Source: Cytophagaceae bacterium (GTDB taxonomy: Bacteria; Bacteroidota; Bacteroidia; Cytophagales; Cyclobacteriaceae). From it: DNA of 64,000 nucleotides. Location: NCBI GenBank assembly GCA_006969745.1, contig CP030886.1, positions 682,001 through 746,000 on the forward strand, given 5' to 3'. Position numbers and translations under genes: made by a program. Positions 35,149 to 44,074 of this stretch are shown in pieces (position 1 is the stretch's first letter; every line of letters starts with the position of its first letter). The notes under the pieces are model-generated. The model was given only the letters and a program-made list of their open reading frames with translations, searched no databases and had not been told where the DNA came from.

Positions 35149-35521
35149 AAAGTTTTATTTTCATCTCGTACCGATCTTCTATCTCAGGCCTCAAAAGGTC
35201 ATAGATGACTTTGACGATGTTTTCTGCTGTTGGATTCAAGTTTTTAAATTCGGTTACATCCAAATTCAAATTTTTGTGATCAAATCGATGGAGTATACGC
35301 TCTTTGATAAGATCACTTAATTTTTTCATATCATAAACGTATCCGGTTTCTGAATCAACCTCCCCAGTTAAGCTTACAATGATTTCGTAATTATGTCCAT
35401 GCCAGTTTGGGTTATTACATTTTCCAAAGGTCTCATCATTTCTTTCATTACTCCAGCTTGGATTGTATAACCGGTGCGCTGCATTAAAATGTTCCTTACG
35501 GTTGATTGTAACTCTGTGCAT
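35111..35521 (-). CDS. queD: 6-carboxytetrahydropterin synthase (QueD) family
   Basis: 136 aa with the 6-pyruvoyl-tetrahydropterin-synthase fold: zinc histidines in FNAAHRL and NWHGHNY, catalytic Cys in GKCNNP, and DHKNLNLDV, PTAENIV. QueD converts 7,8-dihydroneopterin triphosphate (the FolE product) to 6-carboxytetrahydropterin on the way to queuosine. Its 3' end overlaps folE by 38 nt. The ATG follows a -7 box by 4 nt, so the mRNA is probably leaderless. Confidence 0.93.
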   Translation of the reverse strand: MHRVTINRKEHFNAAHRLYNPSWSNERNDETFGKCNNPNWHGHNYEIIVSLTGEVDSETGYVYDMKKLSDLIKERILHRFDHKNLNLDVTEFKNLNPTAENIVKVIYDLLRPEIEDRYEMKIKLYETERNFVEYPA

Positions 35522-35525
35522 GTTG

Positions 35526-35533
35526 CAAAATTA
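35526..35533 (-). promoter_or_regulatory. -7 promoter element placed for a leaderless mRNA (queD-folE)
   Basis: Minus strand TAATTTTG, a perfect TAnnTTTG, followed by CAAC and the queD ATG. No clear -33 match. Confidence 0.55.
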
Positions 35534-35624
35534 CCAGAACCTATAACAACCCTATTTATAAAGATGTTTCGTCTTACTATGAATTTATTTTGTTCTGACA
35601 TTGTTTTGCCTTGAACTTCATCCT

Positions 35625-36281
35625 ATGGAAATATCAGCAATCGCAAAAAAAATTGAAGCATACAAGTCTAAAGGGAAGCGACTTTTTACTACCTCTTCCT
35701 TTCAAACGCACAGCATTCCTATGCTTCACATCATAAGTCAGATAGATAATAGTATTCCTGTCTACTTCATAAATACTGGGTACTTATTTCCTGAAACTGT
35801 TTCATTTAGAGATGAGATTACAGAAAGATTGAAACTTACCATTGTTGATTTAAAGCCTAATACTCCAAAGTTTATGCAGCGAGAAAGTAATGGCAAGTTG
35901 ATGTTTACCACTGATCCTGATCATTGTTGCTACCTAAATAAAACCCAACCTATGGAAGCTGTCCTTGCCACTCATGATGTGTGGATCAATGGAGTTCGTG
36001 GCGATCAAAGTGCAGTGAGAAAAGCAATGAAAGTAGAACAACCTGCTCCATTCGACAGTATTCGTTTTCATCCTATGCTGGATTGGGACAATCGTAAAAT
36101 ATTTGCATACATAAAGGAATATGATCTTCCAAAGCACCCTCTTGACGCAAAAGGGTATATCAGTATTGGATGTGAGCCATGCACCAGAAAGATGGATCTG
36201 GACATGCAGGAACGTGAAGCCAGATGGTTTGGCCTCAACAAAGTGGAATGTGGTCTTCATACAGACTTGGTTAATAGTTGA
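35625..36281 (+). CDS. cysH: Adenylyl-sulfate (or phosphoadenylyl-sulfate) reductase, 4Fe-4S type
   Basis: 218 aa from the ATG at 35625 (MEISAIAKK); the frame reaches 35601 but the extra codons add nothing conserved. PAPS-reductase fold with VYFINTGYLFPET and the SO3-carrying C-terminal ECGLHT. Two cysteine pairs, DHCCYLNK and IGCEPCTR, bind a 4Fe-4S cluster, which points to APS rather than PAPS as substrate. It reduces activated sulfate to sulfite in assimilatory sulfur metabolism. No other cys gene is adjacent. It is divergent from queD with a 103-nt gap. Confidence 0.9.
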   Translation: MEISAIAKKIEAYKSKGKRLFTTSSFQTHSIPMLHIISQIDNSIPVYFINTGYLFPETVSFRDEITERLKLTIVDLKPNTPKFMQRESNGKLMFTTDPDHCCYLNKTQPMEAVLATHDVWINGVRGDQSAVRKAMKVEQPAPFDSIRFHPMLDWDNRKIFAYIKEYDLPKHPLDAKGYISIGCEPCTRKMDLDMQEREARWFGLNKVECGLHTDLVNS

Positions 36282-36345
36282 TTAGTTTTTTTAAGACTAT
36301 TGATTATCACGCTCACCAATTAACTCATTACAAATTCACTACATA

Positions 36346-37266
36346 ATGAAAGTACTTATCACCGGAGGAACCGGTTACATTGGAACAAAACTGGTAAAAC
36401 ACCTCGTCGGCCAACCAGAAATTGAAAAAATTATTGTTTATGATAATCTAAGCAAAGGCCATCATAATTTCTTTCTGGGTAGGACTTATGAGCATAAAGA
36501 GAAAATTAAGTCGGTTCGTGGGGATATCCTGGACACAAGGCAACTGAAGAAATTGATGAAGGATGTGGATGTAGTTGTTCACTTGGCAGCTATCGTAACC
36601 ACACCCTTTGCAAATACTGATCCCCATTTCTATGAGCAGGTCAATCATTGGGGAACTGCAGAGGTCGTTTATTGTGCAGAGGAATCTGACATTTCAAAGT
36701 TCATTTACTTGAGTAGTACATCGGTTTATGGCGCAAGTGAACAGACAGCTAATGAAGAAACTACTCCAGCCCCTTCTACTTTCTACGGTATTTCCAAGTT
36801 GAGAGGAGAAGAGCATGTAAATAGGCTGGCGGAAAAGAAAAATGCAATCAGTATACGAGGGGGTAATGTATACGGCTACAGTAAGTCGATGAGATTTGAT
36901 GCCGTGATTAATCGTTTCATGTTTGATGCCAACTTTACCAACCGTATCCAGATTAATGGAAATGGAAAACAGTCGCGTGCTTTTATTCACGTGGACGCAC
37001 TCTGTCATTCACTGACGCAAGTTGTGATCAGGGAAGTGAAAAGCGGAACATACAATCTGGTTGATAAAAATCTTCAAATCCTTGATTTAGTAGATGTTTT
37101 GAAAGAAATCTATCCAAACTTAGAATTTCTATTCACCAATCAACATATGAATTTGCGTGAATTGAAAATTAGTCCTGAGAGTAAGCTTTTTAATCAGATT
37201 AACAAATTTGAAAGTAAAGATTTGAAAGAAGAGTTGGAGGAATTTAAAGAGCGATTTGCATTTTGA
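36346..37266 (+). CDS. NAD-dependent epimerase/dehydratase (extended SDR)
   Basis: 306 aa. N-terminal Rossmann motif GGTGYIGTKL, VVHLAAI, SSTSVYG and the YGISK active-site pair, as in nucleotide-sugar epimerases and dehydratases (UDP-glucose 4-epimerase-like). The C-terminal half is shorter and less conserved, so the exact substrate, possibly a nucleotide sugar for exopolysaccharide or LPS, cannot be named. It lies 64 nt downstream of cysH on the same strand and may share its transcript. Confidence 0.85.
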   Translation: MKVLITGGTGYIGTKLVKHLVGQPEIEKIIVYDNLSKGHHNFFLGRTYEHKEKIKSVRGDILDTRQLKKLMKDVDVVVHLAAIVTTPFANTDPHFYEQVNHWGTAEVVYCAEESDISKFIYLSSTSVYGASEQTANEETTPAPSTFYGISKLRGEEHVNRLAEKKNAISIRGGNVYGYSKSMRFDAVINRFMFDANFTNRIQINGNGKQSRAFIHVDALCHSLTQVVIREVKSGTYNLVDKNLQILDLVDVLKEIYPNLEFLFTNQHMNLRELKISPESKLFNQINKFESKDLKEELEEFKERFAF

Positions 37267-37277
37267 AATCTTTTTCA

Positions 37278-37309
37278 GTAAAATTACGTGTATATTTATG
37301 TAATTTTAC
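37278..37309. promoter_or_regulatory. Operator of the Xre/RES toxin-antitoxin operon
   Basis: Perfect 10-bp inverted repeat GTAAAATTAC / GTAATTTTAC separated by 12 nt that contain a -7-like TATATTTA; the antitoxin ATG is 3 nt downstream. This fits autorepression by the antitoxin. Confidence 0.65.
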
Positions 37310-37312
37310 AAA

Positions 37313-37672
37313 ATGAATAAGGGGTATAATATTGAAAACCATAGTCCATCCTTAGTGCAAGAGGCCGCTTCAGCTTATGGTATGACCAAAGATGAAATGG
37401 CTGGAATACTTGGAGTTTCTGAAAAGACCTACTACAATATGATGAAAAAGCCTCTTCTTGACCAAGAACGGTCAGATCGCTTCTCATTCATTCATCAAAT
37501 CCTGAAATCTGGTGAAGAAGCATTTGGCTCCAAAGGTAATTTCACTCAATGGCTGAAAACTCCACAGGGTGTACTGGATGGATATATTCCATTAGACATG
37601 ATGTCAACGATTACAGGGGCCAACCGTGTGCTACAAATAATTGGTAGAATCAAATTCGGTCTCACAGCTTGA
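37313..37672 (+). CDS. Xre/MbcA/ParS-type antitoxin (DUF2384)
   Basis: 119 aa. N-terminal helix-turn-helix (SAYGMTKDEMAGILGVSEKTYYNMM) and a C-terminal DUF2384 part (SGEEAFGSKGNFTQWLKTPQGVLDGYIPLDMMST..GANRVLQIIGRI), the Xre-MbcA-ParS toxin-binding domain. It should bind and neutralise the RES toxin and repress the operon at the inverted repeat 37278-37309. The stop overlaps the toxin start codon. Confidence 0.9.
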   Translation: MNKGYNIENHSPSLVQEAASAYGMTKDEMAGILGVSEKTYYNMMKKPLLDQERSDRFSFIHQILKSGEEAFGSKGNFTQWLKTPQGVLDGYIPLDMMSTITGANRVLQIIGRIKFGLTA

Positions 37673-38112
37673 TTGTATATCGCCTAACTCTTCCAAAATA
37701 TGCCGGCGATCTAAGTGGAATGGGAGCAGCAATGTATGGTGGTAGATGGAATTCCATAGGAAATTTCGTGCTTTATACTGCCCAAACCAGCTCACTGAGC
37801 ATTTTAGAACATTTGGTGCACATTACAGGGGCCTCTTCAGTAGAATACACTCTATCACAAATTGATCTCAAAAACAGTAAGGTTATAAATCTTGAAAAAG
37901 ATTTACCAAAGGAATGGGTTAATGATGAGGTGCTAAGCAGCTCGATTGGAAATGAGTGGATAATGCAAAAAAAGACACCTGTACTCAAGGTACCATCAGC
38001 TATCAACCCATTAGAAAGTAATTATCTGGTCAATCCTAATCATCCTGAACTTGAAATCGAAATAGTCGATCAAGAGTGGTTCATATATGATCGCAGGTTG
38101 GTGACAAAATGA
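37669..38112 (+). CDS. RES-domain NAD+ phosphorylase toxin
   Basis: 147 aa. The RES domain shows Arg in VYRLT, GGRWN, YTAQTSSLSILEHLVH and SNYLVNPNHP. RES toxins (MbcT, Xre/RES pairs) deplete NAD+ by phosphorolysis or hydrolysis. It begins with TTG at 37669, overlapping the antitoxin TGA in TTGA, so translation is coupled; there is no ATG at the N-terminus. All expected residues appear present, so the toxin looks active. Confidence 0.9.
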   Translation: MIVYRLTLPKYAGDLSGMGAAMYGGRWNSIGNFVLYTAQTSSLSILEHLVHITGASSVEYTLSQIDLKNSKVINLEKDLPKEWVNDEVLSSSIGNEWIMQKKTPVLKVPSAINPLESNYLVNPNHPELEIEIVDQEWFIYDRRLVTK

Positions 38113-38116
38113 AAAT

Positions 38117-38857
38117 CTAAATCGTCGATTTACCTGCTTTCATAAAAATTGGGAATGTCACTTTACATGCTGGTTCTTCCCAGGCTTCAGAAAGCTTGTG
38201 TTTTAGCTTATCGACCGGATGATATCCCTTCGCTTTTTTGTAATGTTGAACCGCAGACCATGTACCAATGTATCCTGTCAGCTCATCAAGAGTCATTTCA
38301 GCTTCAATATTGAAGTTTTCGTTCACCTCAATTTCCTTGAATGGAAAAGGAATGGTTTCATAGCGTGCCTCAATGTGATTTCGCTCCGGATCCCAGTAAG
38401 GCTTCGTTACATTCCAATAGAAATCTTTAATTAACTGGTCTATCTCTCCTTCTACTTGTACCAGGCCATAGCCAAAAAGTACAATGGCACCAGCCGGCTT
38501 CAATAAGCGCTTAACTTCTCTGTTAAATTTTTGGTGATCAAACCAATGAGCGGCTTGCGCGACTGTGATTAAGTCAAAGTGCTGATCGGGAAAGTTAGTT
38601 TCTTCTGCGGGCTGTTTTGAGTATTCAATATTGGATCGTTGAGTGGCATTATTTAATTGCTTTTCGCTGATGTCTGTGCCATATACTTTCTGAAATTTTT
38701 CTGCTAACGCGACTGCCAACTGTCCATTTCCTGTACCACAATCCCAGCAGTTTTCATGGGTATCTGTCAGTGAAAGTAGGTAATCAATCAGCTTTTGTGG
38801 ATAGACCGGACGAAACTTTGCATAGTCGTCTGATTGCGTGGAAAAGTTGTCTTTCAT
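38117..38857 (-). CDS. Class I SAM-dependent methyltransferase
   Basis: 246 aa with no signal peptide. Motif I NCWDCGTGNGQLAVALAE binds SAM, followed by VYGTDIS, then DLITVAQAAHWFDHQKF and LLKPAGAIVLFGYG. The pattern is that of small-molecule methyltransferases of the Methyltransf_11 type. The substrate is unknown. It is convergent with the RES toxin (5 nt apart) and its neighbours give no clear clue. Confidence 0.88.
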   Translation of the reverse strand: MKDNFSTQSDDYAKFRPVYPQKLIDYLLSLTDTHENCWDCGTGNGQLAVALAEKFQKVYGTDISEKQLNNATQRSNIEYSKQPAEETNFPDQHFDLITVAQAAHWFDHQKFNREVKRLLKPAGAIVLFGYGLVQVEGEIDQLIKDFYWNVTKPYWDPERNHIEARYETIPFPFKEIEVNENFNIEAEMTLDELTGYIGTWSAVQHYKKAKGYHPVDKLKHKLSEAWEEPACKVTFPIFMKAGKSTI

Positions 38858-38947
38858 TGATTAGGTGATTAGTCAATCAGTGTGGATGGTAAAATTGGAA
38901 ATTAGCATAACCTAATTCCAGATATACTAATTAACCTGGTTAACTAA

Positions 38948-39829
38948 TTACATCATCAATACTTTCCAGGCGGTATCTACTTCTCCTTCATTAAGAAGAT
39001 CTGCGGCTAGCTTATGTAACTCCAATTGAATGTTTTCGTCATCATCGAATGAGTCAAGGATTGACCGAACTTCAGGTTCGTTTTCAAAATCCCTTACTTC
39101 TTCTTCTGTTGGTAAAGCTTCTACATTTCCTAGCTGCCCAAGGTGGTTTCCTGTGAGGACAGTGCTTGTTCTAATTCTATCAGGTATTTGGTCAACGCCT
39201 ATTCCCATAGTTGTCAAAGGTTTGGTTACTTCAAATATAGCATCTCCTTTAGCTCTGGAATACCAGTTTCCACCCATTCTCGCTACCAAGTCAATTTTGT
39301 TCGGGTCGATCTTCCCATTTTCATCCAATATACGATCTGCAATGTGCATCAAAAGGACATCACAAATTACGAGCTGCCCAGCTCCACCCTGCTCTCCTAA
39401 TGACTTCACCTCTATGACTTTACATTCAAAGGAAACCGGAGCTTCTTTCACTCGTGGTGGCGCCACTCGCTCCGACTTCACTTCGGTAAAACCTGCTTTT
39501 ACAAACTCATTGATCCCTTTTTCATACTCCGTGCTGCTAAGCGACATCTGCTGCACCATGTCATAAGAAACTACATTCACCACCACCTCTGCATGTTCCT
39601 TCACATTTTCCAAGGTATGTTTTGTCGTATTATCTCTTCCTCTTCTGGCAGGCGAGAAAATCATCACCGGAGGATTGGCGCTAAATACGTTGAAGAAGCT
39701 AAACGGACTCAGGTTAACATTACCTTCTTTGTCTACCGTGCTGGCAAATGCAATGGGACGTGGAGCTACTGCGCTAAGCAGGTGGCTGTGCAGTTGCGGG
39801 ACTGGGATTTCTTTTGGATCAATGGTCAT
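38948..39829 (-). CDS. Flavin reductase family protein (FMN-binding split barrel)
   Basis: 293 aa. N-terminal part with LHSHLLSAVAPRPIAFASTVD, NLSPFSFFNVFSANPP and TLENVKEHAEVVVNVVS is the flavin-reductase-like FMN-binding barrel. C-terminal residues (~230-293) are an acidic helical tail. Flavin reductase genes next to fumarylacetoacetase recur in Bacteroidota aromatic amino acid catabolism; the enzyme could supply reduced flavin to an oxygenase or act itself. It is 62 nt downstream of fahA on the same strand. Confidence 0.82.
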   Translation of the reverse strand: MTIDPKEIPVPQLHSHLLSAVAPRPIAFASTVDKEGNVNLSPFSFFNVFSANPPVMIFSPARRGRDNTTKHTLENVKEHAEVVVNVVSYDMVQQMSLSSTEYEKGINEFVKAGFTEVKSERVAPPRVKEAPVSFECKVIEVKSLGEQGGAGQLVICDVLLMHIADRILDENGKIDPNKIDLVARMGGNWYSRAKGDAIFEVTKPLTTMGIGVDQIPDRIRTSTVLTGNHLGQLGNVEALPTEEEVRDFENEPEVRSILDSFDDDENIQLELHKLAADLLNEGEVDTAWKVLMM

Positions 39830-39850
39830 TTCAATTTCAGTCTGTGAATG

Positions 39851-39877
39851 AGATTCCTCGCTGTGCTCAGAATGACA
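39851..39877. repeat. Dispersed intergenic repeat fragment
   Basis: On the minus strand GTCATTCTGAGCACAGCGAG followed by GAATCT, a member of the same short family seen at 44024-44047 and 45023-45059. It sits between the flavin reductase start and fahA. Confidence 0.6.
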
Positions 39878-39891
39878 TCCTAATTAAGTCG

Positions 39892-41160
39892 TTACTTCGC
39901 AGGAAGTACTTTAGTTGATACCTCTCCAAAACCAATTCGCACGCCATTATGTTCGCCGTGTCCACGCATGATCACTGTATCTCCGTCCTGAATAAACTTA
40001 CGCTCCGTGCCATCAGGCATTGAGACCGGTTTGGTGCCTCTCCAGGTAATTTCCAGCATCGACCCGAACTGACTTGCGTCTGGTCCGGAGATGGTTCCGC
40101 TCCCATACATATCTCCGGTTCGAATGTTACATCCATTTACCGTCTGGTGAGCCAGTTGCTGCGCCATGTTCCAATACATGTACTTGAAGTTGGAATTGCC
40201 AACCACTTTCTCCTCTCCTCCATCTGGCTGGATTGCCACCTCAAGATTGATATCAAAATGCTTGTTTCCTTCATATTGTAAATAAGGAAGCACCGGAGGA
40301 TCTTGTTTTGGACCAGGAATTCTAAACGGCTCCAAGGCATCCAAAGTCACAATCCATGGTGAAATACATGAAGCAAAATTCTTAGCCAGAAATGGACCTA
40401 AAGGTACATATTCCCACTTTTGGATATCTCTGGCTGACCAATCATTAAACAGTACCATTCCAAAAATGTGATCTTCGGCTTCTTCTACCGGTATAGCTTC
40501 GCCCAATTCATTTGCACCACATGTGATGAAGGCCGTCTCCAATTCAAAATCCAACAGCTTACAAGGACCAAACACAGGAGGTTCATCATCATTTGGTCGT
40601 TGCTGCCCTTTCGGTCGGTGAATTGGCACACCCGATTCGATAATGGAAGAGGATCGACCGTGATAACCTACCGGAATGTGTTTCCAGTTGGGCATGAGCG
40701 CATTGTCCGGGTCTCTGAACATGCACCCAACATTATAGGCGTGCTGCTCACTTGAATAAAAATCCGTGTAATCGCCGATGTGTACAGGCAGGCACATCTT
40801 CACTTTATCCTGATCAAATAAGATCGATCCCAGCGCATAATGACTCTTCAGCTCTTCACTTCCCTCCTTCAGCAGCTCTGAAATTCGGTTTCTTACCGTC
40901 CGACCCATCGGCTTTCCCAAATTGAGGAAATCATTCAATACTTCTTTATCAAAAATGCCTTGAGGTAACCCCAATCCCTCCAACAGGCCATGTTCCTGTA
41001 GTCCGGCCAAACTAACAACCTTATCTCCGATAGCCACTCCGGCTCGTTTTTTACCACTTTCTTTGAAAATACCGAAGGGCAGGTTTTGAATTGGGAAGTC
41101 AGAATTGGCGGGTACTTCAACCCATGATTTCAGGTTGGGATTATTTGCTGGTATTTCCAT
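39892..41160 (-). CDS. fahA: Fumarylacetoacetase
   Basis: 422 aa, normal length. N-terminal regulatory domain, then the catalytic core with DYTDFYSSEQHAYNVG, YHGRSSSI, LDFELETAF, NDWSARDIQKWEYVPLGPF and TGDMYGSGTISGP. It cleaves 4-fumarylacetoacetate to fumarate and acetoacetate, the last step of tyrosine and homogentisate degradation, in the cytosol. It precedes the flavin reductase, as is common in this phylum; homogentisate dioxygenase is not in the window. Confidence 0.96.
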   Translation of the reverse strand: MEIPANNPNLKSWVEVPANSDFPIQNLPFGIFKESGKKRAGVAIGDKVVSLAGLQEHGLLEGLGLPQGIFDKEVLNDFLNLGKPMGRTVRNRISELLKEGSEELKSHYALGSILFDQDKVKMCLPVHIGDYTDFYSSEQHAYNVGCMFRDPDNALMPNWKHIPVGYHGRSSSIIESGVPIHRPKGQQRPNDDEPPVFGPCKLLDFELETAFITCGANELGEAIPVEEAEDHIFGMVLFNDWSARDIQKWEYVPLGPFLAKNFASCISPWIVTLDALEPFRIPGPKQDPPVLPYLQYEGNKHFDINLEVAIQPDGGEEKVVGNSNFKYMYWNMAQQLAHQTVNGCNIRTGDMYGSGTISGPDASQFGSMLEITWRGTKPVSMPDGTERKFIQDGDTVIMRGHGEHNGVRIGFGEVSTKVLPAK

Positions 41161-41239
41161 TTTGATTTTTTTATTCTGTTACTGCAAATATGCACGCCAT
41201 TATTACATCCGCAAAGCGGTAAAGAAGCAAGAGAGCTAC

Positions 41240-41247
41240 TAACTTTG
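41240..41247 (+). promoter_or_regulatory. -7 promoter element of valS
   Basis: TAACTTTG, a perfect TAnnTTTG, 37 nt before the ATG at 41285. No TTTG is present at the expected -33 distance. Confidence 0.55.
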
Positions 41248-41284
41248 CGGCTTCAATTTTTTTTAAAGAGACGATAGCGCATTC

Positions 41285-43951
41285 ATGAGCATTTCCGCAC
41301 AATACGACCCGACACAAGTTGAGGATAAATGGTACGAGTACTGGATGGATCAGAACTTCTTTCACGCCACGCCTAAAACCGGCAAAGAAGCTTACACCAT
41401 AGTCATCCCTCCGCCAAACGTCACCGGTGTCCTGCACATGGGTCACATGCTCAACAACACCATTCAGGATATACTCACCCGGAAGGCACGAATGGAGGGC
41501 AAAGAAGCGTGTTGGGTTCCAGGCACAGATCATGCGTCTATCGCTACAGAAGCGAAGGTGGTGCGCATGCTGCGTGAGCAAGGCATTAAGAAATCTGATC
41601 TTTCACGAGAAGAATTTATGAAGCACGCCTGGGAGTGGAAAGAAAAGTATGGAGGAATCATCCTGAAGCAACTCAAAAAATTGGGAGCTTCCTGTGATTG
41701 GAACCGCACCAGCTTCACGATGGATCCAGATTACCACGATGCAGTAATCAAGCAGTTTGTAGATCTATATAAGAAAGGCTACATCTATCGCGGCTTGCGC
41801 ATGGTGAACTGGGATACAGAAGCACAAACCACCATCTCCAACGAAGAGGTGATCTATAAGGAAGATGGCGAGCAGGCGGTTCTTTATCATGTAAAGTATC
41901 AGATCAAAGACTCGGATGAATTCGTGACGATAGCTACCCAACGACCGGAGACGATCATGGGTGACACAGGTATTGCGGTAAATCCAAGCGATGAGCGATT
42001 CAAGCACTTAATCGGAAAGAAAGCCTTGGTTCCATTTATCAATCGTGAGATTCCAATTATAGGTGACGACTATGTGGAGTTGGATTTTGGTACCGGTTGC
42101 TTGAAAGTGACACCTGCACACGACCCGAACGATTACGAAATAGGGCAACGACACAATCTGGAAACAATAGATACCATAAATCTGGATGGCACGCTAAACG
42201 AGAAGTGTGAGATAGATAAGTACGTTGGAGAAGACAGATTCAAGGTGCGCAAGATGATTGTAAAAGATCTGAAGGCGGCTGACATCCTGGTGAAAGAAGA
42301 AGAATTCACCACAAAGATTGGGCGCTCCGAGCGCACCAATTCCGTAGTAGAGCCAAAGCTTTCTTTGCAGTGGTTCATCAAAATGAAAGACATCTCCAGA
42401 ACCGCACACAAAGCCGTGATGGATGATGAGATACAATTGTTTCCTGCGAAGTTTAAAAATACCTACAACCACTGGATGGAGAACGTTCGCGACTGGTGTA
42501 TATCCCGCCAGCTGTGGTGGGGTCAGCGTATTCCAGCATACTACTATGGCGAGGGAGAAAATGACTTTGTGGTTGCGCACAACATTGAGGAAGCCATTGA
42601 GCAAGCACGAAAAGCAACCGGAAACAGTAGCCTGACTGCAAATGACCTGAGACAAGACGAAGATGTACTGGATACCTGGGCCTCTTCGAACCTTTGGCCA
42701 ATAGCCGTATTTGATGGGTTCAATGACAAATGTTTTGATAAAGAGACCGGAAAAATTGACAAGAGCAAAAACGAGGAACTGAGCTTCTTCTATCCTACGC
42801 AGACCTTGGTGACAGCTCCTGAGATTCTTTTCTTCTGGGTGGCTAGAATGGTGATAGCCGGATACGAATACCTTGATGAAAAACCTTTTGAAAATGTATA
42901 CCTGACAGGAATTGTTCGGGACAAGCAACGACGCAAGATGTCTAAGTCATTGGGCAACTCTCCTGATCCTTTAGATCTGATCAAGCAGTACGGTGCAGAT
43001 GGTGTACGAACAGGTATGTTGTTCAGCTCCCCGGCAGGTAACGACTTGCTATTCGATGAAAAACTGGTAGAACAAGGACGTAATTTTTCCAACAAGATCT
43101 GGAATGCTTTCAGATTGGTGAAAGGCTGGGAAACGACGGATGATGCACAACCTGCGGTGAATGCACAGGCCATTACCTGGTTTGAAAACAAGCTTAACAA
43201 GGCGCTGACAGAACTGGAAGATCACTTCTCCAAGTTCCGAATGTCTGACGCATTAATGACCGCCTACAAGCTGATCTGGAACGACTTCTGTAGCTGGTAT
43301 CTGGAGTGGATCAAACCGGAATATGGAAAACCAATTGACAAGAAAACACATGCAGCTACTATTGAGCTGTTTGAAAAAGTATTGAAGCTATTGCACCCAT
43401 TCATGCCGTTTATCACGGAAGAGCTGTGGCATGAGTTGAAAGAGCGAAAAGAAGGTGAAGCGATCATCGTGGCAGCATGGCCGAAAGCTGAAGGCTTTGA
43501 TGATGCCGTACTGAAGGAAACTGATCTCTTGTTTGAGATTACTTCTGGCGTTCGAAATATCCGAAACTCCAAAGGCATCTCTCCCAAGGAAGCTTTGGAG
43601 CTCACAACTGATTCAAAAGCCATTGATACGATTGGAGAATCATTGCAAAAGCTTGGTAATCTATCTGAAATCAAAAGTGGAGATAAGCCTGAGAATGCCT
43701 TCAGTTTTGTGATTGGTTCGGATGAATTCTTCATTCCTGCTACAGAGAACATTGACATTGAGGCGGAGAAGAAGAAGATCGAAGAAGAGCTTAACTACAC
43801 CAAGGGCTTTATGAAATCGGTGGAGAAGAAGCTATCCAATGAGAAGTTTGTAAATGGCGCACCAGAACAGGTGGTAGCCATGGAGCGCAAAAAGCTGGCG
43901 GACGCTGAGGCGAAGGTGAAGACGTTGGAAGAGAGCTTGGCTTCTTTGTAG
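41285..43951 (+). CDS. valS: Valyl-tRNA synthetase
   Basis: 888 aa, normal length. HIGH-type motif HMGH at residues 51-54 (after PPPNVTGVL) and KMSKS at 551-555; the editing (CP1) domain with TQRPETIMGDTGIAVNP lies between them. The C-terminal coiled-coil arm (IEAEKKKIEEELNYTKGFM) is present. It charges tRNA-Val in the cytosol. Single-gene unit with a perfect -7 element upstream. Confidence 0.98.
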   Translation: MSISAQYDPTQVEDKWYEYWMDQNFFHATPKTGKEAYTIVIPPPNVTGVLHMGHMLNNTIQDILTRKARMEGKEACWVPGTDHASIATEAKVVRMLREQGIKKSDLSREEFMKHAWEWKEKYGGIILKQLKKLGASCDWNRTSFTMDPDYHDAVIKQFVDLYKKGYIYRGLRMVNWDTEAQTTISNEEVIYKEDGEQAVLYHVKYQIKDSDEFVTIATQRPETIMGDTGIAVNPSDERFKHLIGKKALVPFINREIPIIGDDYVELDFGTGCLKVTPAHDPNDYEIGQRHNLETIDTINLDGTLNEKCEIDKYVGEDRFKVRKMIVKDLKAADILVKEEEFTTKIGRSERTNSVVEPKLSLQWFIKMKDISRTAHKAVMDDEIQLFPAKFKNTYNHWMENVRDWCISRQLWWGQRIPAYYYGEGENDFVVAHNIEEAIEQARKATGNSSLTANDLRQDEDVLDTWASSNLWPIAVFDGFNDKCFDKETGKIDKSKNEELSFFYPTQTLVTAPEILFFWVARMVIAGYEYLDEKPFENVYLTGIVRDKQRRKMSKSLGNSPDPLDLIKQYGADGVRTGMLFSSPAGNDLLFDEKLVEQGRNFSNKIWNAFRLVKGWETTDDAQPAVNAQAITWFENKLNKALTELEDHFSKFRMSDALMTAYKLIWNDFCSWYLEWIKPEYGKPIDKKTHAATIELFEKVLKLLHPFMPFITEELWHELKERKEGEAIIVAAWPKAEGFDDAVLKETDLLFEITSGVRNIRNSKGISPKEALELTTDSKAIDTIGESLQKLGNLSEIKSGDKPENAFSFVIGSDEFFIPATENIDIEAEKKKIEEELNYTKGFMKSVEKKLSNEKFVNGAPEQVVAMERKKLADAEAKVKTLEESLASL

Positions 43952-44052
43952 CCTGTCATCCTGAGCCTGTCTGCGGTAGGCAGGCCTGTCGAAGGGGGAG
44001 AACCTCAGTGCTTTGCTCTAGGTGTCATTCCGAGGAACGAGGAATCTTTGCG
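43952..44052. repeat. Dispersed palindromic repeats after valS
   Basis: Contains GTCATCCTGAGCCTGTC, a CTGCGGTAGGCAG palindrome, GCCTGTCGAAGG and, at 44024-44047, GTCATTCCGAGGAACGAGG. These are elements of a repeat family scattered through this zone. They lie between the convergent valS and the beta-barrel gene. Confidence 0.65.
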
Positions 44053-44074
44053 TCTTTTTTTGAAGGCTTCTAGT

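Noticed and set aside
39030..39566. 178-codon plus-strand frame
   Set aside because: Antisense of the flavin reductase gene; Ser-rich shadow translation without motifs.
42194..42928. 244-codon minus-strand frame
   Set aside because: Lies within valS on the opposite strand; valS motifs are complete, so this is a shadow frame.
43264..43758. 164-codon minus-strand frame
   Set aside because: Antisense to the valS C-terminal region; no independent support.
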